This document shows, one piece after another, positions 1 through 6,801 of a stretch of DNA of 6,801 nt. This DNA comes from Bacteroidota bacterium (GTDB lineage: Bacteria; Bacteroidota; Bacteroidia; Bacteroidales; P3). The position numbers and the translations under genes were made by a program. The number at the start of each line of letters is the position of its first letter. Position 1 is the stretch's first letter. The stretch spans positions 1,094 to 7,894 of the forward strand of contig JAUNWC010000059.1 of NCBI GenBank assembly GCA_030540495.1, read 5' to 3'. The notes below the pieces were generated by a model. That model saw nothing but the letters and a program-made list of their open reading frames with translations, did no database searches and was not told the origin of the DNA.

Positions 1-1760
1 TTAAGTCTTTCTGTAGCAGAGTCTATACCAGATATATTTCTTTGTGCATGAGCATCTTTCAAATCTTTCAAAGCACTCTCTACCTCTGATTTTTTATCCG
101 CAGGCACTTTATCAGCATTGTCCTTTAAGAATTTTTCTGTTTGGAATATCATAGAATCTGCAGCATTGATTTTGTCTGCTTCTTCTTTCATTCTCTTATC
201 CTCGTCTGCATGTGCCTCAGCATCGGCTTTCATTTTTTTGATTTCCTCCTCAGATAAACCACTGGAAGCCTCTATCTTTATGCTCTGCTGTTTGCCTGTG
301 GCTTTATCAAGAGCCGAAACATTTAATATTCCGTTGGCATCTATATCAAAAGTAACCTCTATCTGTGGCACACCTCTTTGAGCAGGAGGTAAGTCGCTAA
401 GGATGAATCTACCCAAACTCTTGTTGTCTGCCGCACGTGCCCTTTCTCCTTGCAAAACATTGATTTCTACGCTTGGTTGATTGTCTTGTGCTGTAGAGAA
501 AACTTGAGATTTCTTTGTAGGTATTGTTGTGTTTGCCTCTATAAGTTTGGTCATAACACCGCCCAAAGTCTCTATACCCAAAGACAAAGGAGTAACATCA
601 AGCAACAACACATCTTTTACCTCTCCCGTAAGCACACCTCCTTGTATTGCTGCTCCTATAGCAACTACTTCATCTGGATTAACAGACTTGTTTGGAGCCT
701 TACCAAAGAAATCTTGTACCAATTGTTGAACCGCAGGAATACGAGTAGAACCTCCCACAAGAATAACCTCATCTATCTTACTTTTGTCATAACCTGCATC
801 TTGCAAAGCCTTTTCACAAGGTATCAAACAACGCTTGATAAGGTCATCGCAAAGTTGCTCAAATTTACTTCTTGTAAGAGAAACATTTAAGTGTTGTGGT
901 ACATTGTCTATTGAAGTAATATAAGGAAGGTTTATCTCCGTTTGAGTAGAAGAAGAAAGTTCTATTTTGGCTTTCTCTGCTGCCTCTTTCAAACGTTGAA
1001 GAGCCATAGGGTCTTTTCTCAAATCTACGTTAGGATTATCCTTCATAAATTCTTCTGCAAGGAAGTTGATAATCTTTCTATCAAAATCATCTCCTCCAAG
1101 GTGAGTATCTCCATTGGTAGATTTTACCTCAAAAACTCCGTCTCCAAGTTCCAAAATACTAATATCAAAAGTACCTCCACCAAGGTCAAATACTGCTATA
1201 TGAGAATCAGCGTTCTTTTTATCCAAACCATATGCCAAAGCCGCTGCAGTAGGCTCGTTGATAATACGTCTTACTTTCAATCCCGCAATCTCTCCAGCCT
1301 CTTTGGTTGCTTGACGTTGAGAATCGTTGAAGTAAGCAGGCACTGTAATAACCGCTTCTGTTACACTCTGTCCAAGATAGTCCTCTGCTGTTTTTTTCAT
1401 CTTTTGCAAAATAATAGCAGATATTTCTTGAGGAGTATATAGTTTGCCATTAATATCCACCCTTGGAGTATTGTTATCTCCTCTAACTACTTTATATGGT
1501 ATATGTTTTATTTCCTCTTGTACTTGGTCATACATATTGCCCATAAATCTCTTTATACTATAAATAGTATTTTGAGGGTTGGTTATGGCTTGACGTTTTG
1601 CCGGATTACCTACTTTTCTTTCTCCATCCTTGGTAAAACCAACCACCGAAGGAGTTGTACGAGTACCTTCACTATTTGGTATTACCACTGTTTCATTACC
1701 TTCCATTACTGCTACGCAAGAGTTCGTAGTTCCAAGGTCTATTCCTATTATCTTTCCCAT
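1..1760 (-). CDS. dnaK: Molecular chaperone DnaK (Hsp70), 3' end cut by window edge
   Basis: ATP-dependent cytoplasmic Hsp70 that binds exposed hydrophobic peptides and works with DnaJ and GrpE (neither is in the window). Translating the minus strand from the ATG at 1758-1760 gives 586 uninterrupted codons to the left edge, so roughly the last 50 residues of a usual ~635-residue DnaK are missing. Seen directly: phosphate-binding IDLGTTNS at residues 7-14, the ATPase lysine K70 in SIKRFMG, E169 in INEPTAAALAYG, the second Hsp70 signature FDLGGGTFDIS from F191 (T197 matches E. coli T199), and the third signature VGGSTRIP from V335. The interdomain linker DVLLLD is at 383-388, followed by the substrate-binding beta domain and a charged helical lid from about residue 505. 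The segment around residues 75-100 is full length, as in Gram-negative DnaK. The start is fixed by MGKIIGIDLG and an A-rich leader (AAATAAAACA). No frameshift or missing catalytic residue was seen. Confidence 0.98.
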   Translation of the reverse strand, partial: MGKIIGIDLGTTNSCVAVMEGNETVVIPNSEGTRTTPSVVGFTKDGERKVGNPAKRQAITNPQNTIYSIKRFMGNMYDQVQEEIKHIPYKVVRGDNNTPRVDINGKLYTPQEISAIILQKMKKTAEDYLGQSVTEAVITVPAYFNDSQRQATKEAGEIAGLKVRRIINEPTAAALAYGLDKKNADSHIAVFDLGGGTFDISILELGDGVFEVKSTNGDTHLGGDDFDRKIINFLAEEFMKDNPNVDLRKDPMALQRLKEAAEKAKIELSSSTQTEINLPYITSIDNVPQHLNVSLTRSKFEQLCDDLIKRCLIPCEKALQDAGYDKSKIDEVILVGGSTRIPAVQQLVQDFFGKAPNKSVNPDEVVAIGAAIQGGVLTGEVKDVLLLDVTPLSLGIETLGGVMTKLIEANTTIPTKKSQVFSTAQDNQPSVEINVLQGERARAADNKSLGRFILSDLPPAQRGVPQIEVTFDIDANGILNVSALDKATGKQQSIKIEASSGLSEEEIKKMKADAEAHADEDKRMKEEADKINAADSMIFQTEKFLKDNADKVPADKKSEVESALKDLKDAHAQRNISGIDSATERL

Positions 1761-1831
1761 TGTTTTATTTATTTTTTTTCGTTAATAATCAAATTACATT
1801 TTCCATTGTTCTTTATAAGAAAAAGAAACAA

Positions 1832-1862
1832 CAAAAGGTAAGATTTCAAACCTTGTGCCAAA
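1832..1862 (-). promoter_or_regulatory. Candidate dnaK promoter, two overlapping readings
   Basis: The 168-bp gap upstream of dnaK holds two promoter-like patterns on the minus strand. Reading one is a Bacteroidota housekeeping-type promoter: TTTG at 1862-1859 as the -33 element, 18 bases, then TACCTTTTG at 1840-1832 as a near match to the -7 consensus TAnnTTTG (the G is one base late). Reading two is a sigma-54-like element: TGGCAC at 1860-1855, five bases, then TTGAA at 1849-1845, against the consensus TGGCAC-N5-TTGCA, with the conserved C of the -12 GC replaced by A. Either would give a 5' leader of roughly 65-75 nt. Neither is perfect and no transcript data are available. The strand and position fit dnaK transcription independent of the RNase H gene. 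Confidence 0.4.
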
Positions 1863-1872
1863 AAAATCTATA

Positions 1873-1901
1873 TGACATTTTGTCAGAAAAACCACTGACA
1901 A
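1873..1901. promoter_or_regulatory. Overlapping inverted repeats upstream of dnaK (possible operator)
   Basis: On the plus strand TGACA (1873-1877), TTT, TGTCA (1881-1885) form a 13-bp palindrome. TTGTCAG (1880-1886) and CTGACAA (1895-1901) form a second, 7-bp inverted repeat with an 8-base spacer. The middle half-site is shared, so three TGACA/TGTCA half-sites lie within 29 bp, ending about 10 bp upstream of the candidate -33 element. This layout suits a dimeric DNA-binding regulator of a stress gene. It is not CIRCE (TTAGCACTC-N9-GAGTGCTAA), so HrcA is not indicated. The alternative is a hairpin in the 3' region of the RNase H transcript. The first stem is not directly followed by a T run on the minus strand, the nearest being at 1866-1860, so it is a poor intrinsic terminator. 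The regulator, if any, is unknown. Confidence 0.35.
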
Positions 1902-1928
1902 GAAAAAAACAATGGGCAAGAAAACTTA

Positions 1929-2561
1929 TTATTTTCTATTAAAATCAGCGGGAATTTCTCCCCAGTGTTGTGTATCCCATTTTAGTATTTGAGTTGTATA
2001 ATTGTTGGTTTTAAGCCAATGCTCTGCCCTATGTATATAATCAAAAAGTTCTTTGGTTTGAGGAGTTAGAGGTAGTTTGGTTTTGCATTTTTTGTCCCTA
2101 ACCCATTTCATTGCATTGACGCTGTCGGTATAGAGAGGTTGAGGATAGTTGTGTTTTTTCAAATAAGAAAGTCCATGTACTATTCCCAAAAATTCGCCTA
2201 TATTGTTTGTGCCTATGGGAGAAATGAAATGAAAAAGTCTTTTACCCGTTTTGATATACACGCCTTGGTATTCCATAACACCTGGATTGCCACTACAAGC
2301 CGCATCGGTGCATAAAGCATCTATAATTGGCAAGTGCGAAGAAACAGAAATATCTTTGGGTAGAGGTGGTTTCTGTTTCTTTTGATAAAAGAAATTGTAT
2401 CCCTGTATAGTAAAAGCCTCTTGGGCTTGGGCAAGAGTGTCAAAGGATTTGTATTTTGCATTTTCAAACTTTTCTACACTCTTTTTGCAATCTTCCCAAG
2501 AGTAGAATATACCTGTCTTTCTTCCTACCCAAACAACATAGTATTTATTTCGTTTTGCCAT
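1929..2561 (-). CDS. rnhA: Ribonuclease HI with N-terminal hybrid-binding domain
   Basis: Endonuclease that cleaves the RNA strand of RNA/DNA hybrids (R-loops, Okazaki primers), metal dependent and cytoplasmic. The 210-residue product has two parts. Residues 5-50 (KYYVVWVGRKTGIF, then a lysine-rich helix and a FDTLAQAQEAF-type segment) match the viroplasmin-like hybrid-binding domain that also begins eukaryotic RNase H1. Residues 78-210 form the RNase H fold. Likely catalytic carboxylates are D86 in TDAACSGNPG, E123 in TNNIGEF, D146 in YTDS and D206 in GEIPADF, with H199 in the flexible-loop position. The C-terminus ends soon after D206, which I recognise as the usual form of Bacteroidota RNase H. 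The start is supported because the hybrid-binding domain begins almost at once and the upstream bases are A-rich (AAAGAAAAAA). It lies 17 bp after the stop of the large surface-protein gene with no terminator between, so read-through transcription is plausible. No functional link to either neighbour is evident. Confidence 0.93.
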   Translation of the reverse strand: MAKRNKYYVVWVGRKTGIFYSWEDCKKSVEKFENAKYKSFDTLAQAQEAFTIQGYNFFYQKKQKPPLPKDISVSSHLPIIDALCTDAACSGNPGVMEYQGVYIKTGKRLFHFISPIGTNNIGEFLGIVHGLSYLKKHNYPQPLYTDSVNAMKWVRDKKCKTKLPLTPQTKELFDYIHRAEHWLKTNNYTTQILKWDTQHWGEIPADFNRK

Positions 2562-2578
2562 TTTTTTCTTTATAAGTA

Positions 2579-5500
2579 TTAGCGTATAAGAGTTATATCT
2601 CCTCCCTTAACAAAAGTTTTTCCACCCTCGCAATTGACTTCCAACTTATAGTAATAAACTCCTGCTTGACAAGGTTTGCCTCTAAAAGTACCATCCCAAG
2701 TTTGATTGATATCTGTGGTAGAGAAGACTTTTTCTCCCCAACGGTCGTATATAGCAAAATTCAAAGAGGCTATATATTCACCCGAAATAGCAACAAAGTC
2801 GTTTATTCCATCTCCATTAGGAGTAAAAGCATTAGGAATAAAAATATTAGGCTCACCACAATCAACAAATTCTACTTCTATATGCAGAGTATCCTCTTTG
2901 TAACATCCCTTATTATCGGTTACAAAAACACTAAAATCTGTGCTTTCGTACATAGTAGCCGAAGTGGAAGGTTTGGTTGGAGAAGAAAGATTATCAGATG
3001 GCGACCATAAATAAGTAAAACCTTCTAATTCTGTGGAATAAAGAGTTATTTTTGCTCCATCATAAACCCTATAATCCGAAGCCCAGGTTTCGAAGTTTTC
3101 AAAAATATCTATGTTAGTAATTTCCGCTGAGCCATATCCCTTGCAACCATTATTATCCTCTACCACTATGCTATAACTACCGTTGCACAAATCATAAATA
3201 TTTGGACTACTTTCTCCATTGCTCCACGCATAAGAATAAGGCTCTTGTCCAAAACTTACATAAGAAAGAATTTGAGCCGAGCAACCCGTAGGGCAGTTGT
3301 TTTCTGTTTGTTCTAATTCTATTTGTATAGCATATAAAGGTTCTATATTTACGGCTCCACTTATATTACAGCCTGTTTGGTCAGTTATGTTGTAGGTATA
3401 TACTCCTTCGAAAAGATTTTGCAAAATAGTATCTACCAAAGAGTTGTTCCATTCTATTGTATATGGAGACAAACCTCCGCTTATATGCAAGACTATTTCT
3501 CCATTATTTACTCCTATGCAAGAATTATTCTTTGTTTCTACCTCCACGTTCAAATCACTATACGAAGTAATAACAAATTCTTTTTCCAAGGAGCATCCAT
3601 TATTATCTTGTAGTCTTATGGTATAAACACCTGCAGAAAGATTTTCCACAGCATTGGTGTCCTTATTTGAACAAGACCAATGATAACTAACCTCAGAGGG
3701 AAAACTATGTTGCAATACTCTTGCTTGTCCGTTGTTGTCTTGCAAGCAACCTGTGTTTATTATCTCTAATTCAAAATCATAACCCGAATAATTAAGATAA
3801 ACACTATCTACATTTCTGCAATTGCCATTGGTCAAAGAAAAATAGAGGTATTTGTTTGTAGTATCGTTTATTATTATGCTTTGCTGTAAAGATGGAGTAA
3901 TTAGGTCAATAAATTCTCTATCAAAGGAGAGTTCTATACTTGTGTTTTCTATTTCGGGAAGAAAATACTCCATAGGCAAAGAACAAAAATTAAAAGTATC
4001 TATAATATTGTTGGATAGTTTGGTAGTATTTACGTATTGATATATAGTATCTTTGCATTCGTTATTGTCTATTATAAGGCATAGAAGTTGAGGCTCTATG
4101 CCTATGAAATAAGGGCTTATAATAGTGGAATCGCTAACCATATTTCCCGGATGCCAAACAAAACTTACATCATCACCATAGTAATTGAAATTTATTCCTA
4201 TTTGTATAGGCACAGAAGCACAAGTTTCTATGCTGTCTATATAATAGGAAGTATCTCCAAGTATTATAACATTTTTTATTATTGTATCCGATAACCTACA
4301 ACCATTGGAACTGTTAGCAATAAGTGTTACTTGATAGGTACCCGCATTTTGATAGGTATGAGTAGGAGAGTAAGAGGAAGAGGAAGAGGTGGTGCCGTCT
4401 CCAAAGTTCCACAAAAAACTATCTCCACGAGAAAGATTTTCAAAACTTATGGTATTGGTATTGCAAGAGGGAGCAGGTGTTTTAAAATTTGCTACTGCAA
4501 AATCGTTATTGACCTCAAATTTAAAAGAACCCATATTGCAATTAGAGGAAAGATTGGCACTGCTATAAGCATTAGCACTAACGGGCATTCCCTGACTGCC
4601 ACCACAAGAAGCACATATAGTTTGATATAAATTGCCATATCTATCAAAACGCGAAGTGCCTCCATCCACGTGGTCTGCTCCTTGTGTTGCCACTGAGGTT
4701 ACCTCTCCAAAGAAAGAGCCATAATTAAATCCCGCAGCATCCCTCTCCATAGCCATAATATAGAAATCTTGTCCGTCCGTTTGTGTAGAATAAGCATTAG
4801 AAGAGGTTTGCAAATTCTCTGTACCCAAATGAGCATATCCCAAACTATTTTGCTGATATTTGAAAACCCTACCCCAGCCCGCACAATATATTCTGCCACA
4901 AATATCCACTGCAAAGCCCACAGGAGAAATATTTATCATACCATCACCTGAGCCAAAGACCGTAGACCATTTCAAAGAGTCTAAATCCTTAGAAAATTTG
5001 GCAACAAATTGACCACTATTTGGTATGCTATATTGAACATTATGTATTAGAGTAGAGCCACTTGCCTTTGTTTGTCCAAAAATATAAGGATAGAAATCAT
5101 TGTCCAAACGTACAAAAAAGGCTTGGTCATACTCCGAAGAACCAAAAAAAGTAGAAGCCTCCAAAAGCGTCCCTTCACAAGACAAGCGACAAAGAAAAGC
5201 ATCAGTACTTCCTCCGTTAAAAGAAGAATTATAAGCATTGTTAGTGGAGGGAAAATCTATGGAAGTTGTGCCTCCGCTTATGTATATTCTATTAAGAGAA
5301 TCTATATCCAAAGAATAAGCAGCCTCGTTGCCCGTACCTCCTATATATGTGGAATAAAGCAAATGAGACAAAGACCTATCCAATTTTACCGCCACGGCTT
5401 CTTGTCCTCCCTTATTAATGTTTTGATAACAACCTATGCTTGTGGGAAAATCCGTAGAAAAAGTACAACTCGCTATATATACATTGTTGTCTTTATCCGT

Positions 5501-6775
5501 TATAACCTCGCCCCTTGCTATATCCCCATAATTGGCGTAAAGGGAATCGTTGCCATCATATAAGATTTGATAAGAAGAACCATAAGAACTTTTGAAATTC
5601 AATCCATCATTGCCACTACCTCCCAAAAAAGTAGAAGCCAAAACACTATCACCCATAGGAGAAAGACAAGTAATAAATATATCCGCTCCATTGGAATAAC
5701 TTATTGTATTTTCGTAATTTATAGCATCTCCGCCTTTAAACAATGGTTGAAAAGCATAGTCGCTTGTAGGAAAATCGCTACTGCCCGTTGTTCCCAAAAT
5801 AACAATTTCTTCATTGCTATTAACTATCATACTATGAGGCATCTCTCCTTTGCTTCCTCCCAAAAAAGTAGAAAAAACAGGAGCAGAGGCATCATCGTTA
5901 TATTTTGTTATTACACAATCCCAATTGCCCTTAAATGTATCTTCATAAGCGCCTTCGGTTATAGGGTAATTTTCTCCATTTACTATTCCTCCACTAATTA
6001 TTCTGCCATATTGGTCATAACAAGAAGTCATTCCCCAAGTATCTGAGTGTGAGCCAGAATAAGTAGAAAAAACCAAGCCAGGGTCTATTTCCAAATCATA
6101 ATTCTCATCATAAGACTCCACAAAATATTTTATACTCCTATCTTTAAGCACAAAACCACCCTCCACTCTTATTATTTCATTGTCTTTTCTTTGAAATATA
6201 TAAGGTTTTGGCTCCGTTATTTGCCCATATTTGGTAGTTATAATCAACTCGCCCTCTTTTGTTATCAAACTTTCCGCTCCAATATATTCTATTTCTATCT
6301 CCTCTACCCTACCCTTTGGATGCACCACAAAAGTATGCTTTATATAGTTGTTCTCTGTTTCTATTTTCCAATCTATATTGTTGTAAATTTCTTTATAAAC
6401 CACTGATTCAAAACAAGGTACTCTTTTATAGTGTTTGTCTTTGCTTAGAAAATAATTTGTGTAATATTCTTTTTGTTCCAAAGAGATAATCTCCGCTTTA
6501 TTGTTGGTTTTGGGTCGTATAGAGAAAATTGCATAATTATTTTTCTCCTTTTTATCTATATTGTGAGGGTGAAAATTGTGGTTATTGCTATCCTTTAGCA
6601 AAACGCTAATTCTATCTTGTCTAAGATATACGTTGCCCTGTTTGAAAGATGTTTTGAAAAGTATTTCCTTATCCCATTGTCCTAAATTCTTCTCAAAACA
6701 AAGAGACGTTTGCCCAAAAACATACCCACAAACCAATAAAACACCTATATACAATAGACAAAATATTTTTTTCAT
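2579..6775 (-). CDS. Secreted T9SS type B cargo: SBBP propeller, PKD and SprB-like repeats
   Basis: A 1398-residue extracellular protein with no enzymatic motif seen, probably an adhesin or motility-type surface protein. Order of parts: signal peptide 1-21 (KK, then a hydrophobic core, likely cut before Q22); an N-terminal domain at about 23-232 opening FEKNLGQWDKEILF, as in many Bacteroidota SBBP proteins; seven SBBP-type blades starting near residues 236, 301, 381, 475, 541, 604 and 686 (STFLGGS-like cores, several followed by DFPTS-like turns); a PKD domain at 762-838 with WNFGDGTTS and HTYQNAGTYQVTL; two Ig-like modules to about 1000; three SprB-like repeats at 1004-1070, 1080-1145 and 1156-1220 ending DNNGC or QTGC; another Ig-like module at about 1232-1303; and the C-terminal sorting domain at 1306-1398 with IPNAFTPNGDGINDF, YDRWGEKVF, WDGTFRGKPCQAGVYYY and terminal GGDITLIR. 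Known of the family: the signal peptide uses Sec and the C-terminal domain directs outer-membrane export by T9SS. The ATG at 6773-6775 follows an A-rich leader and opens the signal peptide. The ligand is unknown. Confidence 0.93.
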   Translation of the reverse strand: MKKIFCLLYIGVLLVCGYVFGQTSLCFEKNLGQWDKEILFKTSFKQGNVYLRQDRISVLLKDSNNHNFHPHNIDKKEKNNYAIFSIRPKTNNKAEIISLEQKEYYTNYFLSKDKHYKRVPCFESVVYKEIYNNIDWKIETENNYIKHTFVVHPKGRVEEIEIEYIGAESLITKEGELIITTKYGQITEPKPYIFQRKDNEIIRVEGGFVLKDRSIKYFVESYDENYDLEIDPGLVFSTYSGSHSDTWGMTSCYDQYGRIISGGIVNGENYPITEGAYEDTFKGNWDCVITKYNDDASAPVFSTFLGGSKGEMPHSMIVNSNEEIVILGTTGSSDFPTSDYAFQPLFKGGDAINYENTISYSNGADIFITCLSPMGDSVLASTFLGGSGNDGLNFKSSYGSSYQILYDGNDSLYANYGDIARGEVITDKDNNVYIASCTFSTDFPTSIGCYQNINKGGQEAVAVKLDRSLSHLLYSTYIGGTGNEAAYSLDIDSLNRIYISGGTTSIDFPSTNNAYNSSFNGGSTDAFLCRLSCEGTLLEASTFFGSSEYDQAFFVRLDNDFYPYIFGQTKASGSTLIHNVQYSIPNSGQFVAKFSKDLDSLKWSTVFGSGDGMINISPVGFAVDICGRIYCAGWGRVFKYQQNSLGYAHLGTENLQTSSNAYSTQTDGQDFYIMAMERDAAGFNYGSFFGEVTSVATQGADHVDGGTSRFDRYGNLYQTICASCGGSQGMPVSANAYSSANLSSNCNMGSFKFEVNNDFAVANFKTPAPSCNTNTISFENLSRGDSFLWNFGDGTTSSSSSYSPTHTYQNAGTYQVTLIANSSNGCRLSDTIIKNVIILGDTSYYIDSIETCASVPIQIGINFNYYGDDVSFVWHPGNMVSDSTIISPYFIGIEPQLLCLIIDNNECKDTIYQYVNTTKLSNNIIDTFNFCSLPMEYFLPEIENTSIELSFDREFIDLITPSLQQSIIINDTTNKYLYFSLTNGNCRNVDSVYLNYSGYDFELEIINTGCLQDNNGQARVLQHSFPSEVSYHWSCSNKDTNAVENLSAGVYTIRLQDNNGCSLEKEFVITSYSDLNVEVETKNNSCIGVNNGEIVLHISGGLSPYTIEWNNSLVDTILQNLFEGVYTYNITDQTGCNISGAVNIEPLYAIQIELEQTENNCPTGCSAQILSYVSFGQEPYSYAWSNGESSPNIYDLCNGSYSIVVEDNNGCKGYGSAEITNIDIFENFETWASDYRVYDGAKITLYSTELEGFTYLWSPSDNLSSPTKPSTSATMYESTDFSVFVTDNKGCYKEDTLHIEVEFVDCGEPNIFIPNAFTPNGDGINDFVAISGEYIASLNFAIYDRWGEKVFSTTDINQTWDGTFRGKPCQAGVYYYKLEVNCEGGKTFVKGGDITLIR
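2876..4492 (-). repeat. Tandem Ig-like/PKD/SprB modules with paired cysteines
   Basis: Residues 762-1300 of the large secreted protein are a tandem array of beta-sandwich-type modules. Six successive modules each have a cysteine near the start and one near the end: C771/C826 (PKD), C852/C907, C931/C986, C1010/C1061, C1086/C1136 and C1161/C1211. Spacing within a pair is 50-55 residues and between modules 75-81. A seventh module keeps only the closing cysteine (C1291 in TDNKGC). The last three paired modules resemble SprB repeats, and the second and third are too diverged to assign to a family by eye. One disulfide per module in a rigid stalk is the simplest reading. The pairing is inferred, not shown. 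Confidence 0.75.
4556..6076 (-). repeat. Seven SBBP-type beta-propeller blades (protein-level repeat)
   Basis: Residues 234-740 of the large secreted protein carry a degenerate repeat. The cores are FSTYSG (236), FSTFLGGS (301), STFLGGS (381), STYIGGT (475), STFFGSS (541), STVFGSG (604) and GSFFGE (686). Most are followed by a short hydrophobic strand of the form GRIYISGG or NVYIAS, and several by a DFPTS-x-AY segment. Blade spacing is 63-94 residues, the third being longest because of an insertion near residues 393-418. Seven copies are what a closed seven-bladed propeller needs, so the domain appears complete. The last two blades are the most diverged. Confidence 0.8.
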
Positions 6776-6801
6776 TGTTTTATCTTTTAAGGAATTACAA
6801 A
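6776..6801 (-). other. 5' leader of the large surface-protein gene, promoter outside window
   Basis: The 26 bases before the ATG are AT-rich and end in ATAAAACA directly before the start codon. There is no Shine-Dalgarno-like GGAGG at the usual distance. Too little sequence remains for a complete promoter, which must lie mostly beyond the right edge. Confidence 0.4.

Noticed and set aside
118..1841. Series of plus-strand open frames of 87, 146, 66, 166 and 112 codons opposite dnaK
   Set aside because: The minus strand here encodes a clearly recognisable, uninterrupted DnaK. The plus-strand frames are low-complexity, Cys/Ser/Tyr-rich mirror translations with no domain.
1903..1937. Possible intrinsic terminator after the RNase H gene (AGAAAA/TTTTCT inverted repeat followed by a T-rich run)
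   Set aside because: The 6-bp stem is almost all A/T, overlaps the stop codon, and the T run at 1909-1903 begins about 10 bases after the stem, so it is too weak to call.
2382..6489. Many plus- and minus-strand open frames of 60-163 codons overlapping the RNase H and surface-protein genes
   Set aside because: They lie inside genes with strong domain evidence, have unnatural composition (rich in Tyr, Arg, Ser or Ile) and lack supporting motifs.
6724..6741. Possible lipoprotein lipobox LLVCG (residues 13-17) in the signal peptide of the large protein
   Set aside because: The residue before the cysteine is Val rather than Gly, Ala or Ser, and the hydrophobic core continues past it to a good signal peptidase I site before Q22. 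A T9SS cargo is not expected to be an N-terminal lipoprotein.
2579..6775. New defence, toxin or mobile-element system
   Set aside because: All segments of the large gene are explained by signal peptide, propeller, Ig/PKD/SprB-type modules and a T9SS sorting domain. There is no nuclease, transposase, immunity gene, direct-repeat array or attachment site in the window.

Overview
The window looks like a chromosomal segment from a low-GC member of the Bacteroidota. Three things point there: a large secreted protein with an SBBP propeller, PKD and SprB-type repeats and a gliding-motility-associated C-terminal domain (type B signal of the type IX secretion system, T9SS); an RNase H of the Bacteroidota form, with an N-terminal hybrid-binding (viroplasmin-like) domain and a WGEIPAD-type C-terminus; and A-rich gene leaders with no Shine-Dalgarno sequence. 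No species can be named from the sequence alone.

All three genes lie on the minus strand, so transcription runs from the right edge to the left. From upstream to downstream: (i) 6775-2579, a complete 1398-residue secreted multidomain surface protein; (ii) 17 bp later, 2561-1929, a complete 210-residue ribonuclease HI; (iii) after a 168-bp AT-rich gap, 1760-1, the Hsp70 chaperone DnaK, intact as far as it goes but cut by the left edge after codon 586. The first two genes may share a transcript. dnaK has its own upstream region with inverted repeats (TTGTCAG/CTGACAA and TGACA-N3-TGTCA) directly upstream of two overlapping promoter-like elements.

The three products have no obvious common pathway: surface adhesion or motility-type cargo, RNA/DNA hybrid removal, and protein folding. 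The segment reads as ordinary core plus surface-protein chromosome rather than a defence island or mobile element. I saw no tRNA, rRNA, CRISPR array, IS element or attachment site, and no intergenic stretch over 300 bases. The points most worth following up are the regular cysteine-paired module array in the large protein and the palindrome/promoter arrangement in front of dnaK. I found no convincing new system.
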